Below are positions 15,735-27,859 of a DNA stretch of 64,000 bases, one piece after another. The stretch is from Icerya purchasi (lineage: Eukaryota > Arthropoda > Insecta > Hemiptera > Monophlebidae): NCBI GenBank assembly GCA_039619475.1, contig CM077115.1, positions 448,559,292-448,623,291 on the forward strand. Reading direction: 5' to 3'. The translations under genes were made by a program, and so were the position numbers. Under the pieces are notes generated by a model. That model was not told the DNA's origin. It saw only the letters and a program-made list of their open reading frames with translations, and ran no database searches. Position 1 is the first letter of the stretch, and every line of letters begins with the position of its first letter.

Positions 15735-18016
15735 GTAGGAGTATTTTCGATCGATTTGGAGCGCTGAACGGTGGATCTTCGATGAAATAACTGCAGCTTA
15801 AAGATGATTCAGAAGAGTTGGCATGTTGAACTTCGTTGGAATACTGTTACCACAGCATCTGAAACAAAAAAGCCTACCCCTACCTACGAAAAGATCAGCT
15901 GAAATAATTTCATACACCACTTATGCCCCTAACAGTTTATTTGAAAGGCTAATTTTCTTACATATAATTTATAAAATGAAGGGGAGTCCATCTACGGTTA
16001 GACACGGATTCTATAATTAAGTACGAGTATTTTCGATCGATTTGGAGCGCTGCACGGTGGATCTTCGATGAAATAACTGCAGCTTGATGATGATTCAGAA
16101 GTGTTGGCATGTTGAACTTCGTTGGAATACTGTTACCACAGCATCTGAAACAAAAAAGCCTACCCCTACCTACGAAAAGATCAGCTGAAATAATTTCATA
16201 CACCACTTATGCCCCTAACAGTTTATTTGAAAGGCTAATTTTCTTACATATAATTTATAAAACGAAGGAGAGTACATCTACGGTTACACACGGATTCTGT
16301 AATTAAGTACGAGTATTTTCGATCGATTTGGAGCGCTGAACGGTGGATCTTCGATGAAATAACTGCAGCTTAAAGATGATTCGGAAGTGTTGGCATGTTG
16401 AACTTCGTTGGAATACTGTTACCACAGCATCTGAAACAAAAAAGCCTACCCCTACCTACGAAAAGATCAGCTGAAATAATTTCATACACCACTTATGCCC
16501 CTAACAGTTTATTTGAAAGGCGAATTTTCTTACATATAATTTATAAAACGAAGGGGAGTACATCTACGGTTAGACACGGATTCTATAATTAAGTACGAGT
16601 ATTTTCGATCGATTTGGAGCGCTGAACGGTGGATCTTCGATGAAATAACTGCAGCTTAAAGATGATTCGGAAGTGTTGGCATGTTGAACTTCGTTGGAAT
16701 ACTGTTACCACATTATCTGAAACAAAAAAGCCTACCCCTACCTACGAAAAGATCAGCTGAAATAATTTCATTCACCACTTATGCCCCTAACAGTTTATTT
16801 GATATGCTAATTTTCTTACATATAATTTATAAAACGAAGGGGAGTACATCTACGGTTAGACACGGATTCTATAATTAAGTAGGAGTATTTTCGATCGATT
16901 TGGAGCGCTGAACGGTGGATCTTCGATGAAATAACTGCAGCTTAAAGATGATTCAGAAGAGTTGGCATGTTGAACTTCGTTGGAATACTGTTACCACAGC
17001 ATCTGAAACAAAAAAGCCTACCCCTACCTACGAAAAGATCAGCTGAAATAATTTCATACACCACTTATGCCCCTAACAGTTTATTTGAAAGGCTAATTTT
17101 CTTACATATAATTTATAAAATGAAGGGGAGTCCATCTACGGTTAGACACGGATTCTATAATTAAGTACGAGTATTTTCGATCGATTTGGAGCGCTGCACG
17201 GTGGATCTTCGATGAAATAACTGCAGCTTGATGATGATTCAGAAGTGTTGGCATGTTGAACTTCGTTGGAATACTGTTACCACAGCATCTGAAACAAAAA
17301 AGCCTACCCCTACCTACGAAAAGATCAGCTGAAATAATTTCATACACCACTTATGCCCCTAACAGTTTATTTGAAAGGCTAATTTTCTTACATATAATTT
17401 ATAAAACGAAGGGGAGTACATCTACGGTTAGACACGGATTCTGTAATTAAGTACGAGTATTTTCGATCGATTTGGAGCGCTGAACGGTGGATCTTCGATG
17501 AAATAACTGCAGCTTAAAGATGATTCGGAAGTGTTGGCATGTTGAACTTCGTTGGAATACTGTTACCACAGCATCTGAAACAAAAAAGCCTACCCCTACC
17601 TACGAAAAGATCAGCTGAAATAATTTCATACACCACTTATGCCCCTAACAGTTTATTTGAAAGGCGAATTTTCTTACATATAATTTATAAAACGAAGGGG
17701 AGTACATCTACGGTTAGACACGGATTCTATAATTAAGTACGAGTATTTTCGATCGATTTGGAGCGCTGAACGGTGGATCTTCGATGAAATAACTGCAGCT
17801 TAAAGATGATTCGGAAGTGTTGGCATGTTGAACTTCGTTGGAATACTGTTACCACATTATCTGAAACAAAAAAGCCTACCCCTACCTACGAAAAGATCAG
17901 CTGAAATAATTTCATTCACCACTTATGCCCCTAACAGTTTATTTGATATGCTAATTTTCTTACATATAATTTATAAAACGAAGGGAAGTACATCTACGAT
18001 TAGACACGGATTCTAA
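15735..18016 (+). repeat. Higher-order tetramer repeat (2 x 1,144 bp) at the array edge
   Basis: The four-monomer run at 15823, 16109, 16395 and 16681 recurs at 16967, 17253, 17539 and 17825. Shared rare variants are AAGTAGGAGTATT at the start, GCTGCACGGTGG, GCAGCTTGATGATG, CACGGATTCTGTAATT, and ATTCACCACTT with TTTGATATGCTAA. The right copy runs into the array boundary, and its last ~30 bp are mutated. Confidence 0.9.
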
Positions 18017-19290
18017 AATTCACGTGTAGAATAGATTTACGCTTCTACTTCGACTATTCGTTATCTCTTATATTATTTTCCGTATAAAGTTTGTACGTAC
18101 CTTTGTCTGATTTCGTTGTGCTGCTAAAATGTTACTTGCGTAGTGAAGAACTCGCCTAAAATGAACTAGAGAAAAGTATACGTATATTTTTTTGTATACT
18201 TTTTTAGAGTCACTTTTCAAAATATAGAAAGACGATTTTTGTAATGAGTGTGGTAGCGGCTAATTTTGTATTTTAACGAAATTTCTAAGTAATCTGCAAC
18301 GGAACATTTACCTACCAAAATGTAAAATCTTTTGGTGGAAATAATTTCGTTTTTTTTTTTAAAAGAACGAAAAAAAAAAGATTCGGAAAAACATTTAGAA
18401 TCATTTTTAAAAATTGATAATTGAATACAAGTTTAATTTATATTATTTTTAACTTTTTTGGTGCGTTTTTTTTTTTTTTTAGATATTTTGAAAGTCACCT
18501 TTGGACAGTTTATTATTAATGAATATTAGAACTAAGAAAATTTTATACGAAACACGTATTTGCTGTACAAAAATCTGTAAACGGGTAATTAGAAATATTT
18601 ATATAAGAGATCGATCACTTCTCTTTACGCAAGTAATTCCGTAGGTTGAAACCTGAAAAATATCACCTGCTCAATAAATTACGTAAACGAGTCATTTTAG
18701 CTTTTCTGCAGTGAATGATTTTTTTTTGCAATTCTCTGAATATGTACTCTTGAACTAAAATTTTTATTTCATATTTAGAAAACAATCCATATAGAACTAA
18801 CTTCATTCCGCACCTTTTGGTGAGCTAGAAAAATTATAAAGCTTAAATGACTCGTTGCCACAGTAGAACATCGTAAGCATGCACAAAATTACGATACTTT
18901 CACTACCTTAACTACATACTTATAGTAGTTTACTGAAATAAAATATTTTTCAAACGCGAAAGAAACCTGAATTTTTATTTATAAAATCAAATTTTAACTG
19001 CCAAACACGTGATTATGAAATTAAAACAATAAACGCTACAATACAATTTGTAAAAATTTTCAAGTAAGCAAAAATTCTCGAACGGAGGCATAATCAAAAG
19101 TGGCATCTGTCTTTAAAAAAAGAATGCATTTAAATTTAGACACGCGCGCGTTCAGCATCCGTTATAATTGTAAAAGAAGTTTTTAAATTTCGCTAGAAGA
19201 ACCGAAAATTTATAATTCTAATATAATAAACTTGAAATCAAATTATGCTAGTATTCATGAATATATAAAAATCGACGTTCTACTGTCCCC
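18017..19290. other. AT-rich flank, no gene seen
   Basis: Unique-looking DNA directly right of the satellite. It has several homopolymer A or T runs (about 18350-18380, 18467-18480, 18720) and stop codons in all frames. I recognise no gene, RNA or transposon end here. Confidence 0.6.
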
Positions 19291-19299
19291 ATACCCGTC

Positions 19300-19980
19300 A
19301 CCAATCATGCTTAGTAGTTGTGCATTACTTACCGACGATGTCTGCTACGTATTTACCTGCAACCGCTGGACGACCGTTAGACAACCGCACAAGAAAACGC
19401 ACTAGAGTACCGAAACGACGCGACGCGATGTGAAACGTGAAGCACAAGTAGTCGGCTTGAACTTCGCCTTACTGATGGAAAGCTAAAGAATAAATTATTA
19501 GTAACCGCAGAGCACTGCCACTGTCCGATTACAATTTTGATCTCAACTTGTCACCTCTATTAAACGTGGAATCGGGGTAGTCCTGCCCTCCTCCTAACCA
19601 ATAGTCACTGGCCAAAACTTACAATAGCCCGCTCCTCCCCGTGACGTATTTGTAAAGTAGGTACCGAATCGCACTTCCTCGCTCTGCGATGTGTGGTGTG
19701 TATTTTATAATGTAAAAGTACATACCTGGAAAGGTGATCACTTACAAGATGCTGATTACCCGCGGTCCGCTGCTGGGTCCATTATGTGATCGGGTGCGAT
19801 GCGATGATTGTTCGTCGAAGTGGACAGTTGAAGATGAAATTCACTAAAGTGCTTCACGTTTCACTAACGATTTTTCGAATACCGCGATAAATCACGAGGG
19901 ACGCGCACGAATACGAACGCACAATTGAACCTTACACGAACCCATGTGTAATGTTAATATTCCGGCTTATACACCCCATT
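19300..19980 (-). promoter_or_regulatory. Possible promoter/first-exon region, minus strand
   Basis: This stretch is visibly richer in G+C and CpG than its surroundings. Read on the minus strand it holds GTATAAGCC (around 19968-19976), a possible TATA box, then a long run without AT-rich simple sequence. Consensus-like 5' splice donors follow: CCAG|GTATGT (about 19725-19734), GCAG|GTAAAT (about 19356) and TCG|GTAAGT (about 19332). That order would fit a non-coding first exon with alternative donors. I found no coding exon to the left, where the satellite begins within 1.3 kb, so the gene, if real, must have exons beyond the array or be dead. A chance CpG-rich relic is the main alternative. 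Confidence 0.25.
19430..19864. repeat. 16-bp perfect inverted repeat pair
   Basis: GTGAAACGTGAAGCAC at 19430-19445 is matched by its reverse complement at 19849-19864. The ~400-bp spacing is long for a hairpin. It may be the ends of an old element or a repeated binding site in the CpG-rich region. Confidence 0.5.
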
Positions 19981-21088
19981 TCTTCATCGCTCAAACTGTA
20001 AAATTATCATTTACGCATAATCAGATCTTCAGTCATGTATTTTCCGTTATTCCTCCAACTGTATGCATATCGAGAATAGCATCGAATTCCGCGAATAAAT
20101 TCCCAAATAGGTAACCTGTTAATATGAGAAAAAAAATATAAGCATTAAGTATTAAAAACGGCTAGGTTGTGAACTCTATTTTGAGCTCGTGCAGTTAAAA
20201 AAATAAATGTGAATTATTCATTTTTATAAGCTCAATTAAATCCATCCTATTACTTTTATTATACAAATTGACGAGTAAATTTGTTCCACGTGTTTCTCAA
20301 TTTTAGATAGCCGCAGAGTTGATGTAAAAAATACGGTACAAAATATTTTTCGAGAATATCTCATCGGTAAAATTAATCGACCGTGCGTAAAATAAATTTT
20401 GAAGCGTACTTCACGTACAATATATGAACCGACATTCCTTTGATCATCAAAATTGAAAACGCAGCTTCGGGTAAATGTGAAATTTCAGTTTTGCCAAAGA
20501 AGTTGCCCTTTTTTCTGTCGAAATTAAAATTATTTATAATACATTTACACTTTCTCTTTACCCGCTATATTCTTGTAAATAGTATGCGTTGACAATTATT
20601 CGAGCCAGAGAAAAGTTCTTATACCGGTAGCATAGCCATATCTGAGGGGAGGTATAACATGTATAATTATAAAAATATAAAAGGGACCTTTCACATTTTC
20701 CACATTAAAATGACGTGTAACCCGTCCTTGCGTCACGAGTATTAGGTAAAAATTTGAACAAGATTAATTTTTTTTTTATCCCTGCCCTGCCTAACTTCAC
20801 ATGCGGAATCCTCAGCGCATGAAACATCATGCTTGACTGAACTTGTTTTAAAATAAAAATCTTTAAAAAATGCCATGAATTAACTTTTTTTCTAGCATTT
20901 AATGGATTTTGAAAGTAAAGAACAAGAACACATCAAGATTAGCCAAATCAACCAACGAATTTAAATAGCTCAAAAGGAGCATATCAGATTTAAATCTGGT
21001 GCGAGATTGAATGAATGAAAGGAGGGTAAAGGAATCTTCTAGGTGAAAAGAACACAGTGGATAAGAGACTGGAAAAGTAACGGAAAGT
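19981..21088. other. Intergenic DNA with one dispersed repeat copy
   Basis: No gene recognised. At about 20711-20765, AAAATGACGTGTAACC followed by CACGAGTATTAGGTAAAAA resembles the repeated motif at about 36510 and 36790 (see the entry there), so this is a single, diverged copy of that dispersed repeat. The rest is ordinary AT-rich DNA. Confidence 0.45.
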
Positions 21089-22355
21089 AACGAAAGGAGA
21101 AAGCTACTGCCGAAAAAGTGACGAAAGGAGAAAGCTACTGCCGAAAAAGTGACGAAAGGAGAAAGCTACTGCCGAAAAAGTGACGAAAGGAGAAAGCTAC
21201 TGCCGAAAAAGTGACGAAAGGAGAAAGCTACTGCCGAAAAAGTGACGAAAGGAGAAAGCTACTGCCGAAAAAGTGACGAAAGGAGAAAGCTACTGCCGAA
21301 AAAGTGACGAAAGGAGAAAGCTACTGCCGAAAAAGTGACGAAAGGAGAAAGCTACTGCCGAAAAAGTGACGAAAGGAGAAAGCTACTGCCGAAAAAGTGA
21401 CGAAAGGAGAAAGCTACTGCCGAAAAAGTGACGAAAGGAGAAAGCTACTGCCGAAAAAGTGACGAAAGGAGAAAGCTACTGCCGAAAAAGTGACGAAAGG
21501 AGAAAGCTACTGCCGAAAAAGTGACGAAAGGAGAAAGCTACTGCCGAAAAAGTGACGAAAGGAGAAAGCTACTGCCGAAAAAGTGACGAAAGGAGAAAGC
21601 TACTGCCGAAAAAGTGACGAAAGGAGAAAGCTACTGCCGAAAAAGTGACGAAAGGAGAAAGCTACTGCCGAAAAAGTGACAAAAGGAGAAAGCTACTGCC
21701 GAAAAAGTGACAAAAGGAGAAAGCTACTGCCGGAAAAGTGACAAAAGGAGAAAGCTACTGCCGGAAAAGTGACGAAAGGAGAAAGCTACTGCCGGAAAAG
21801 TGACGAAAGGAGAAAGCTACTGCCGGAAAAGTGACGAAAGGAGAAAGCTACTGCCGGAAAAGTGACAAAAGGAGAAAGCTACTGCCGGAAAAGTGACGAA
21901 AGGAGAAAGCTACTGCCAGAAAAGTGACGAAAGGAGAAAGCTACTGCCGGAAAAGTGACGAAAGGAGAAAGCTACTGCCGGAAAAGTGACGAAAGGAGAA
22001 AGCTACTGCCGGAAAAGTGACGAAAGGAGAAAGCTACTGCCGGAAAAGTGACGAAAGGAGAAAGCTACTGCCGGAAAAGTGACGAAAGGAGAAAGCTACT
22101 GCCGGAAAAGTGACGAAAGGAGAAAGCTACTGCCAGAAAAGTGACGAAAGGAGAAAGCTACGGCCGAAAAAGTGACGAAAGGAGAAGGCTACGGCCGAAA
22201 AAGTGACGAAAGGAGAAGGCTACGGCCGAAGAAGTGACGAAAGGAGAAGGCTACGGCCGAAGAAGTGACGAAAGGAGAAGGCTACGGCCGAAGAAGTGAC
22301 GAAAGGAGAAGGCTACGGCCGAAGAAGTGACGAAAGGAGAAGGCTACGGCCCAAA
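21089..22355 (+). repeat. 31-bp minisatellite, ~41 tandem copies
   Basis: The unit reads GACGAAAGGAGAAAGCTACT followed by GCCGAAAAAGT. The 31-bp period is exact over the whole array, for example ACGAAAGG at 21121 and 21152. Variants are zoned: CCGAAAAAGTGACG units occupy about 21089-21720, CCGGAAAAGTGAC units about 21720-22140, and GGCTACGGCCGAAGAAGTG units about 22140-22350. Because 31 is not a multiple of 3, the array cannot encode a simple peptide repeat in one frame. Variant zoning is what slippage or unequal exchange with local homogenisation produces. Confidence 0.97.
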
Positions 22356-22483
22356 CGAGGGTGACATATGGCAGTAATCAAAGAAGGAAAGAAGGATAAT
22401 CTAACCCGTAACACAGAATATGTAAAAATGTGGAACAATTTTTATATATTCAGAATATTAGAAATTAAAGAATTGATTTAAAG

Positions 22484-22821
22484 CAGGAGTAGATTAATAC
22501 ATTTTGGGGAGGGAAATTGTATAATAATTACGTAATATCTATGGTATGCAGATTTGAGAAATACGTTGTTTCATAAAGAAAATCAAATAACGACCTCTTT
22601 AGAAATAGATCGACGACAGTTGCATTTAAAGCAGAATTATTAAACATTAGTTATGGATTTAATTACAATATTTAATGATTCTGCTTTAAATGCAACCTTC
22701 ATACAAATCTTTTATTGTACCTATAAATTACGTTTCTCTGTCTTAACAAATTTTTTCATCGAGTTTCTGGTTCTTAGATGGGGGGGGGTCCTCTATTTCC
22801 CTCCCCGTGAATCCGCCACTG
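22484..22821 (-). mobile_element. hAT-type MITE, copy 1
   Basis: The right end reads ATCCGCCACTG and, read on the minus strand, starts CAGTGGCGGATTCACGGGGA, a hAT-like terminus. The left end, CAGGAGTAGATTAA, is a diverged match (about 9 of 14) followed by a similar GGGGAGGGAAAT. TTTAAAG flanks both sides (22477-22483 and 22822-22828), a 7-bp remnant of the 8-bp hAT duplication. An internal hairpin has an 18-bp perfect stem at 22619-22636 and 22679-22696. There is no coding capacity. Related ends occur at 30319 and near 37236. Confidence 0.7.
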
Positions 22822-22829
22822 TTTAAAGT

Positions 22830-25800
22830 ACCGATTCCACATTATTTGGATTTTTGAAATTTTCGAATTTTGAAGAGGTCAGAGCGTTAATCAGAGATGG
22901 ATAATTTCGAATATCACGTGCATTTTACACTGCAGCTTGTCTAGTCTAGTATAAGCAAAAAATAGCCACATGACAACGAAATTTTGATTCAAAAGTGAAA
23001 GAAAAATTGATTTTAGACAAAAGACAAAGTATGATCGAGGAGGAAGATAAAATACCAAAGATAAAACATTTTAAGTATATAATATAAAACAAGCTGCGGT
23101 TACTGCATTTAAAAAAACTGAAAACAAATTAAAAATAACAGTGGCAAGTATTAGACAATTTCGAAATAATTAAAACAATCATCATACTACTACTCCTTTT
23201 TCTTAATCCAAGAGGAGTATCTTCTCCTTTTATTAGGAGAGTAATTTTAAAAGAATCCAACAATGAAATTTCCGATCGGTAAAAGGAATCCGAAATCGAA
23301 TGGTCATGATTCCACACGGTACCAAAATTACGAAGCGAGAGTAGATTTAGATTATTTTTCCTCATCATTCAATTTTTGAGAACCTTCTCGGGATTTAGGT
23401 TACCCGTGGCGTAGACAACTTTCTAATTCTGAAAATATAACTGCAAACACTTCATAAATCGCAGTATGTTACTACAATTAAGGACGCGGTAAATAAACCC
23501 ATTATTTCATGAAATAAAATGTAGGCGTGTAGGAATTTATTTTTACCAACGAGTAACAAATCATAAGGAGGTATGCATTGTTCGGAAATATAATTTTTAT
23601 TAATCGCTGATCTATGAAAACCACCGTTCTGGATTGAATAAAAAAAAAGTGAGCAGCTCTGAACGCAGCAAAATAATTTATTTCAAGCAAATCAGGATTT
23701 TTATAAGAATGCTCCTCATATTACACCCGTAATATCCTCTCATTATAATTATTTTTTTGTTTAAAGTACCCGATTTAATTGTATATACTAATACAACACC
23801 GAAGTATAATTGCATCAATATATCATATCGTAAAATGAATTGGAATTGATTGCGGAATATTACGGATCGAGATTTTTTTTAATTGTTTAGTTTCAAAATT
23901 AAATACGTTTTCTGATTTCTTGTGAATTAAATGCATAAGAACAGTGCATTAAATTTTTCATCGGTTGGAAATGATTTTTACTAGAACATACGGTAACGTG
24001 GACGAAAAGAATTACGACACTTGTATGACTATTTTTTACAATAATGTTTCCTTTATTTATTCTAACTACATTATTACCGTAAGGCATGTTTACAGAAAAG
24101 TAAGTAATCGAATTTAAATAAAATACATGAAATTAAATGAAATATGAAATACAAATACCCCATACGTCAAACCCATATAATTTTAATTAAATGTTGATTT
24201 AAAAAATTTTGAATTCTAAAAACAAAGTGCTCTAAAAAAAAATCCTAAAACAGCTAAATAAGTAAAATAGAATTAATAACTAAACGAAAAGAGAAACTTA
24301 CTACGTCATCACGGGTTAGACGGGATACAGAGTGTTTCACGCATTTTGAGAATAAACGTACGAACAAAAACGGCGCACAGTTACTCGTTAGTTCGCTTCG
24401 AAAAACGGAATGAGAGCGGCGAAATTTTTTGATCACGAAGTTAACATAATCTACAGTATGTTTTAAAGGGATCCATTCGATGATCGCGGGTTTTCCAATT
24501 ACGCGACACTCGTCATATCGTTCTAGCCAATAAGAAGACCGAACGTCAGACAACCGTACGAATGAAAAAATGTCGTTTAATTTCGAACGCAGTACATGGT
24601 TTTTCCAGTAATAAATGCATTTTAATCGCTGTTCCCTTTTCATCTTCATCGCAGCGGGACTACGAAAAAAAAAAGTTTTTTTGTCTTTTTTATGCATGTA
24701 ACTATTAACATTTTTTGCCTGAACGAAACATCACTGCCTACCCAACTTTGCCTAAACAATAGAACTGGATAAATTTCGTTTCATTTTCCTCCATCTCCTG
24801 CGTGGGGTTATTCCAAATATCGAGGCCGTCGCTAGTATAAAAAAAAAAAAGTCTGATTAAATCGCCGTGGAACTTTGGTATTTTCCCGTGCACAAAACCA
24901 AACCAAAAAAAAAAAAAAAGAAAAAACTAAACAGACAAAATTTAATTGCTTTTTTTTAATAGAATCTTTCAAATAATGCTGAACGGCGGCTACTTTCAAT
25001 ATGATTCGTAAACTTTTTATTTTTTTTATATTTTTTCTCTTTGAGTTTATAATATTAGTGGGGCGGAAAATTATAATAATAATAAAAAAAAAACTTTTTG
25101 GGGCATTCCGACCGATTTTGGAATAATTGTGCGTTAGTGTGTTGTGCAAGCAAGCGTGTGCATGCGCATGTATGAGAGAAAGACATATATGTAATTCAGC
25201 CTGCTAGGAATAGTTGTAAAATTATTTTTACCATAAAATTTTAAAAGAAAAACGCCGTAGTACCTGAAAAAAACAAATGATTCATAAGCGGAGTACTACT
25301 GGATTCGGGCACGCAAACGATGACCGATAAAAATAACGAGATCGACTACGATTGAATATAGAATAAATCGATGAAAAATTTTGAGCTTTTATTTTTGGCA
25401 GACGAAAAATATAACATGATCTCGTGCTGGTTCTTTTTAAAATTCGTTTGACAGAGCAACATTGTCTCAAGGCCAATTCTCGCAATTTACAGGTAATTTG
25501 CAACTCAAGTAATCTTATGCGCTACACGCCATACCTGTCGCCGATATACAATACGCTCAGTCCTACAAAATAATATTTTCTTGGAACTTAACGATCAATT
25601 AGAATTATTCTTTCATCGTTCGTTTGGCTGTTCATTTTGAATGGATCAATTATCGCATGATTTTTGCTCAACTACAACTTCCTGCGTTACCTCGTTTTAT
25701 CTTCGTTCAATTGCCAGTGTACCTATAATTTACTGGAAACAATGAGGTGATAATTTATAAAAATAGTACGTTTCATGTGATCGAACATTTTCAATTACTT

Positions 25801-27620
25801 TTTTTTAAATTACATTTTTAATGTCGAATTTGTTTTTTTATTTTTTATTTAAAAAAAAATAAAACAGCTCCTTAAGCAAACTGCGTGGCTATTGCAATGT
25901 TAAAATTACTGTTTCCGAATAATATATATATAGCTAAGATCGAATTAACTTGTTGCAAAGGAACAGTCTTCTGTATGTTCTTTGCTATTTATATTATAAT
26001 GTATGTATGCGTGTATATACAACAAATATTTTTTAGTGCGACTGGGCCGTTCGGTTTTAAAATATTTAAGGCTCCTAAATCTTAATGAGCTAAAGGTTTA
26101 TGTCAGCCACCTGATCCTTGCTTCAGTACGTAATGATTTGTTGCTTTTATTATCATTAATACCAGATTTAGAGAAAAATGGCGAGCTAGATTTACTTTTT
26201 ACTACAGTAGTTTTTGTGCTTCTAAGAACAATTGACAACGAAACAAGAATGAATTAAATGTTTAATATTTATGACTTATTTATACGACGCATGGGGGGGG
26301 GCGTAGCGTCAGTGGAAGCGATAGAAGACCGCTTCCCCTAACAAATTAGTACGAAATCGTTTTTTAGTATTTGCGAAAAGATTACGGACCTTAGAAAGAA
26401 AATGAATTAACTCGCTGAATTTAAGTGCCGAAATTAAAAATTACTAGAAATAAGGAGCGCCAGAAAAAAGAGTTTCTACTACAAGCACGAGTGATAGAAA
26501 TAGCTACACGTACTATTTCACGTTGTTATTGCCTAGAGTTGTCTCTGAACGATCTGCTGCGTACCGATTATAGAAAAAAGGTTGCGCATACATATTCAAT
26601 TTGGGAGCACCGGGCTGTGTCGTTTCAAAATCACATCATTTGCGTAAATTTTGATCCGTGCGATTCTCAGAGTAATATGTACCGAGAGTGAAGAAAAAAT
26701 GCGCGCGCATGTTCAGTCTGGAAGCGCTGAGTCAAATTGCTTCACAGTCACGTTCACTGATCAACTGCGCGATTTTTATGCATGTCAGTGTATGTGTCTA
26801 CCACCATGGACAGTGAGGTAGTTGCAGTACATTTTCTTTGGATGGTTTTTTATAAGCTGTCGTTTACTAACAGCGGAAATGGAAGCGATGGTCAATGGTC
26901 GCGCTTTTTAGTCTACAGTAAAAGTTATACTGGCCCGTTTATCTTATTCCTGCCAACAAATACCAATGCTTCAGTCTGTTAAAATGCTAACACTTTCGAA
27001 ATTGGGGCTACATGCAATTGTATTATTAAAAAACTTCCACTGAGATTAGTTTTAGTTCATTTAGTTTTGAAGAAAAAATTAATATTATTCAAAATGATAA
27101 ACTAACGCCTAGTTTAGAAAATTTTCGATTACAAAATCAAAAGGTTTGTAAAATATTCTCTTCTATAATTTATCAAACTTCTCTCTGTGTATGTAAAATT
27201 GTATTTAACCGCCATTTTCAAACAAATTTATACACAACAATGCCATGGTTATGCAGTTGTGAGAAGATAAAAGAAATTGTTCTATTGGGCTTGCTCTCTA
27301 TTTAAGTAAGCAAAAAAATGTATGGAATGCAAATGGCTTTGATTTGATTGTTTTTGGGGAAAACAGGAAGCTATGATGGAAAAGGATATTTTTAAAAATT
27401 ATCGATGTTACCCAAACAAATATGTCTAATAATAAGGCTTTAATGATGTAACAAAATTAAAATTTTTAAATCTCTTAAATACAAAAAAACGTTTTAAATT
27501 CTCAATAATATTTTCTGGAAGAAGACTTTTTAAATTTAAAACGGAAGTACGGAAACATTTTCGGTCTTGCAAACTTAAAAAGTGTACTTTAAAAATTCTA
27601 ACATATATGAAGACACTGCG
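22830..27620. other. AT-rich region, no gene recognised
   Basis: Scattered short ORFs on both strands have no recognisable motif. The longest, 147 codons on the minus strand at 24254-24697, reads like chance translation. Poly-A runs occur at about 24839 and 24905-24920, and a GGGGGGGG run at about 26292 may be an old MITE end. Nothing else can be supported. Confidence 0.5.
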
Positions 27621-27629
27621 ATGCATCTG

Positions 27630-27850
27630 CTTTTATACTGGACTGCTTCAGATCTAACAGATGTTTTTCCAGAAGTGTATACAAGCTTTCTCATTCAATA
27701 ACCACAATTTTAGCGATCACTTTGTCTGCAGAAAGATCGTTCTCAGCAGTGAAACGAATAAAACGTATTTAAGAAATACACAATATCGGGAGTGACTATT
27801 TTCATTGCTTTTTTTAGCATTGAAAAAGAATTATTATCAAACACATTAGG
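27630..27850 (+). pseudogene. hAT transposase C-terminal remnant
   Basis: With one frameshift the plus strand reads LTDVFPEVYTSF, then TTILAITLSAERSFSAVKRI and then EIHNIG after an in-frame TAA. This is the hAT C-terminal dimerisation signature, in which an AERSFS-KRIK core is followed by a YLRNT-like stretch, here broken by the stop. Nothing of the catalytic DDE core is recognisable upstream. A degraded CGCTACGGCACTCTACTG at about 28047-28064 could be the old terminal repeat (compare CGCTACGCCACTG at other hAT ends). It is long dead. Confidence 0.7.
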
Positions 27851-27859
27851 GGAAACGAC

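Larger units (their letters stand above)
1..18016 (+). repeat. Satellite DNA array, ~286-bp monomer, ~63 copies
   Basis: Direct head-to-tail repeat. Each monomer carries the landmark GGCATGTTGAACTTCGT; landmark ATGs fall at 169, 453, 737, 1022, 1308, 1591 and so on to 17825, mostly 286 bp apart. Spacings of 283, 284, 287 and 273 come from small indels: loss of ATC within GTACATCTACGG, CCTACCCCTACC shortened by 2 bp, one extra base near 15163, and a 13-bp deletion in the monomers at 9289 and 14405. Each monomer contains a PstI site (CTGCAG) and a TCGATCGAT palindrome. The array is already mid-monomer at base 1, so its left end lies outside the window. The last monomer degrades at about 17990-18016 and unrelated AT-rich DNA follows. 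Many monomers contain a 64-65-codon ORF, but it is broken in others and looks incidental. Arrays of this type are typical of pericentromeric or other heterochromatin; that location is inferred. Confidence 0.98.

Noticed and set aside
15958..17350. 82-codon minus-strand ORFs in the satellite (15958-16206 and 17102-17350)
   Set aside because: They exist only in the two tetramer copies because AGCTTGATG replaced AGCTTAAAG, removing a stop. They are a by-product of a shared variant.
1022..18016. Repeated 64-65-codon ORF in satellite monomers as a multicopy gene family
   Set aside because: The frame is lost in monomers with the 2-bp CCTCCCTACC deletion and altered in those with the 13-bp deletion, and changes are not concentrated at third positions. 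No start or stop signal distinguishes the frame. It is an incidental open frame in a satellite.
1..18016. Hammerhead ribozyme in the satellite
   Set aside because: I looked for the CTGANGA...GAAA core on both strands of the monomer, because some insect satellites carry one, and did not find it.
21089..22355. CRISPR-like array
   Set aside because: The 31-bp units are directly adjacent without unique spacers, so this is a minisatellite; the rest of the window is clearly eukaryotic.
24254..24697. 147-codon minus-strand ORF
   Set aside because: The longest anonymous ORF outside transposons, but its translation has no recognisable motif, low-complexity ends and no supporting promoter or neighbour. 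A random frame of this length is plausible in 64 kb.
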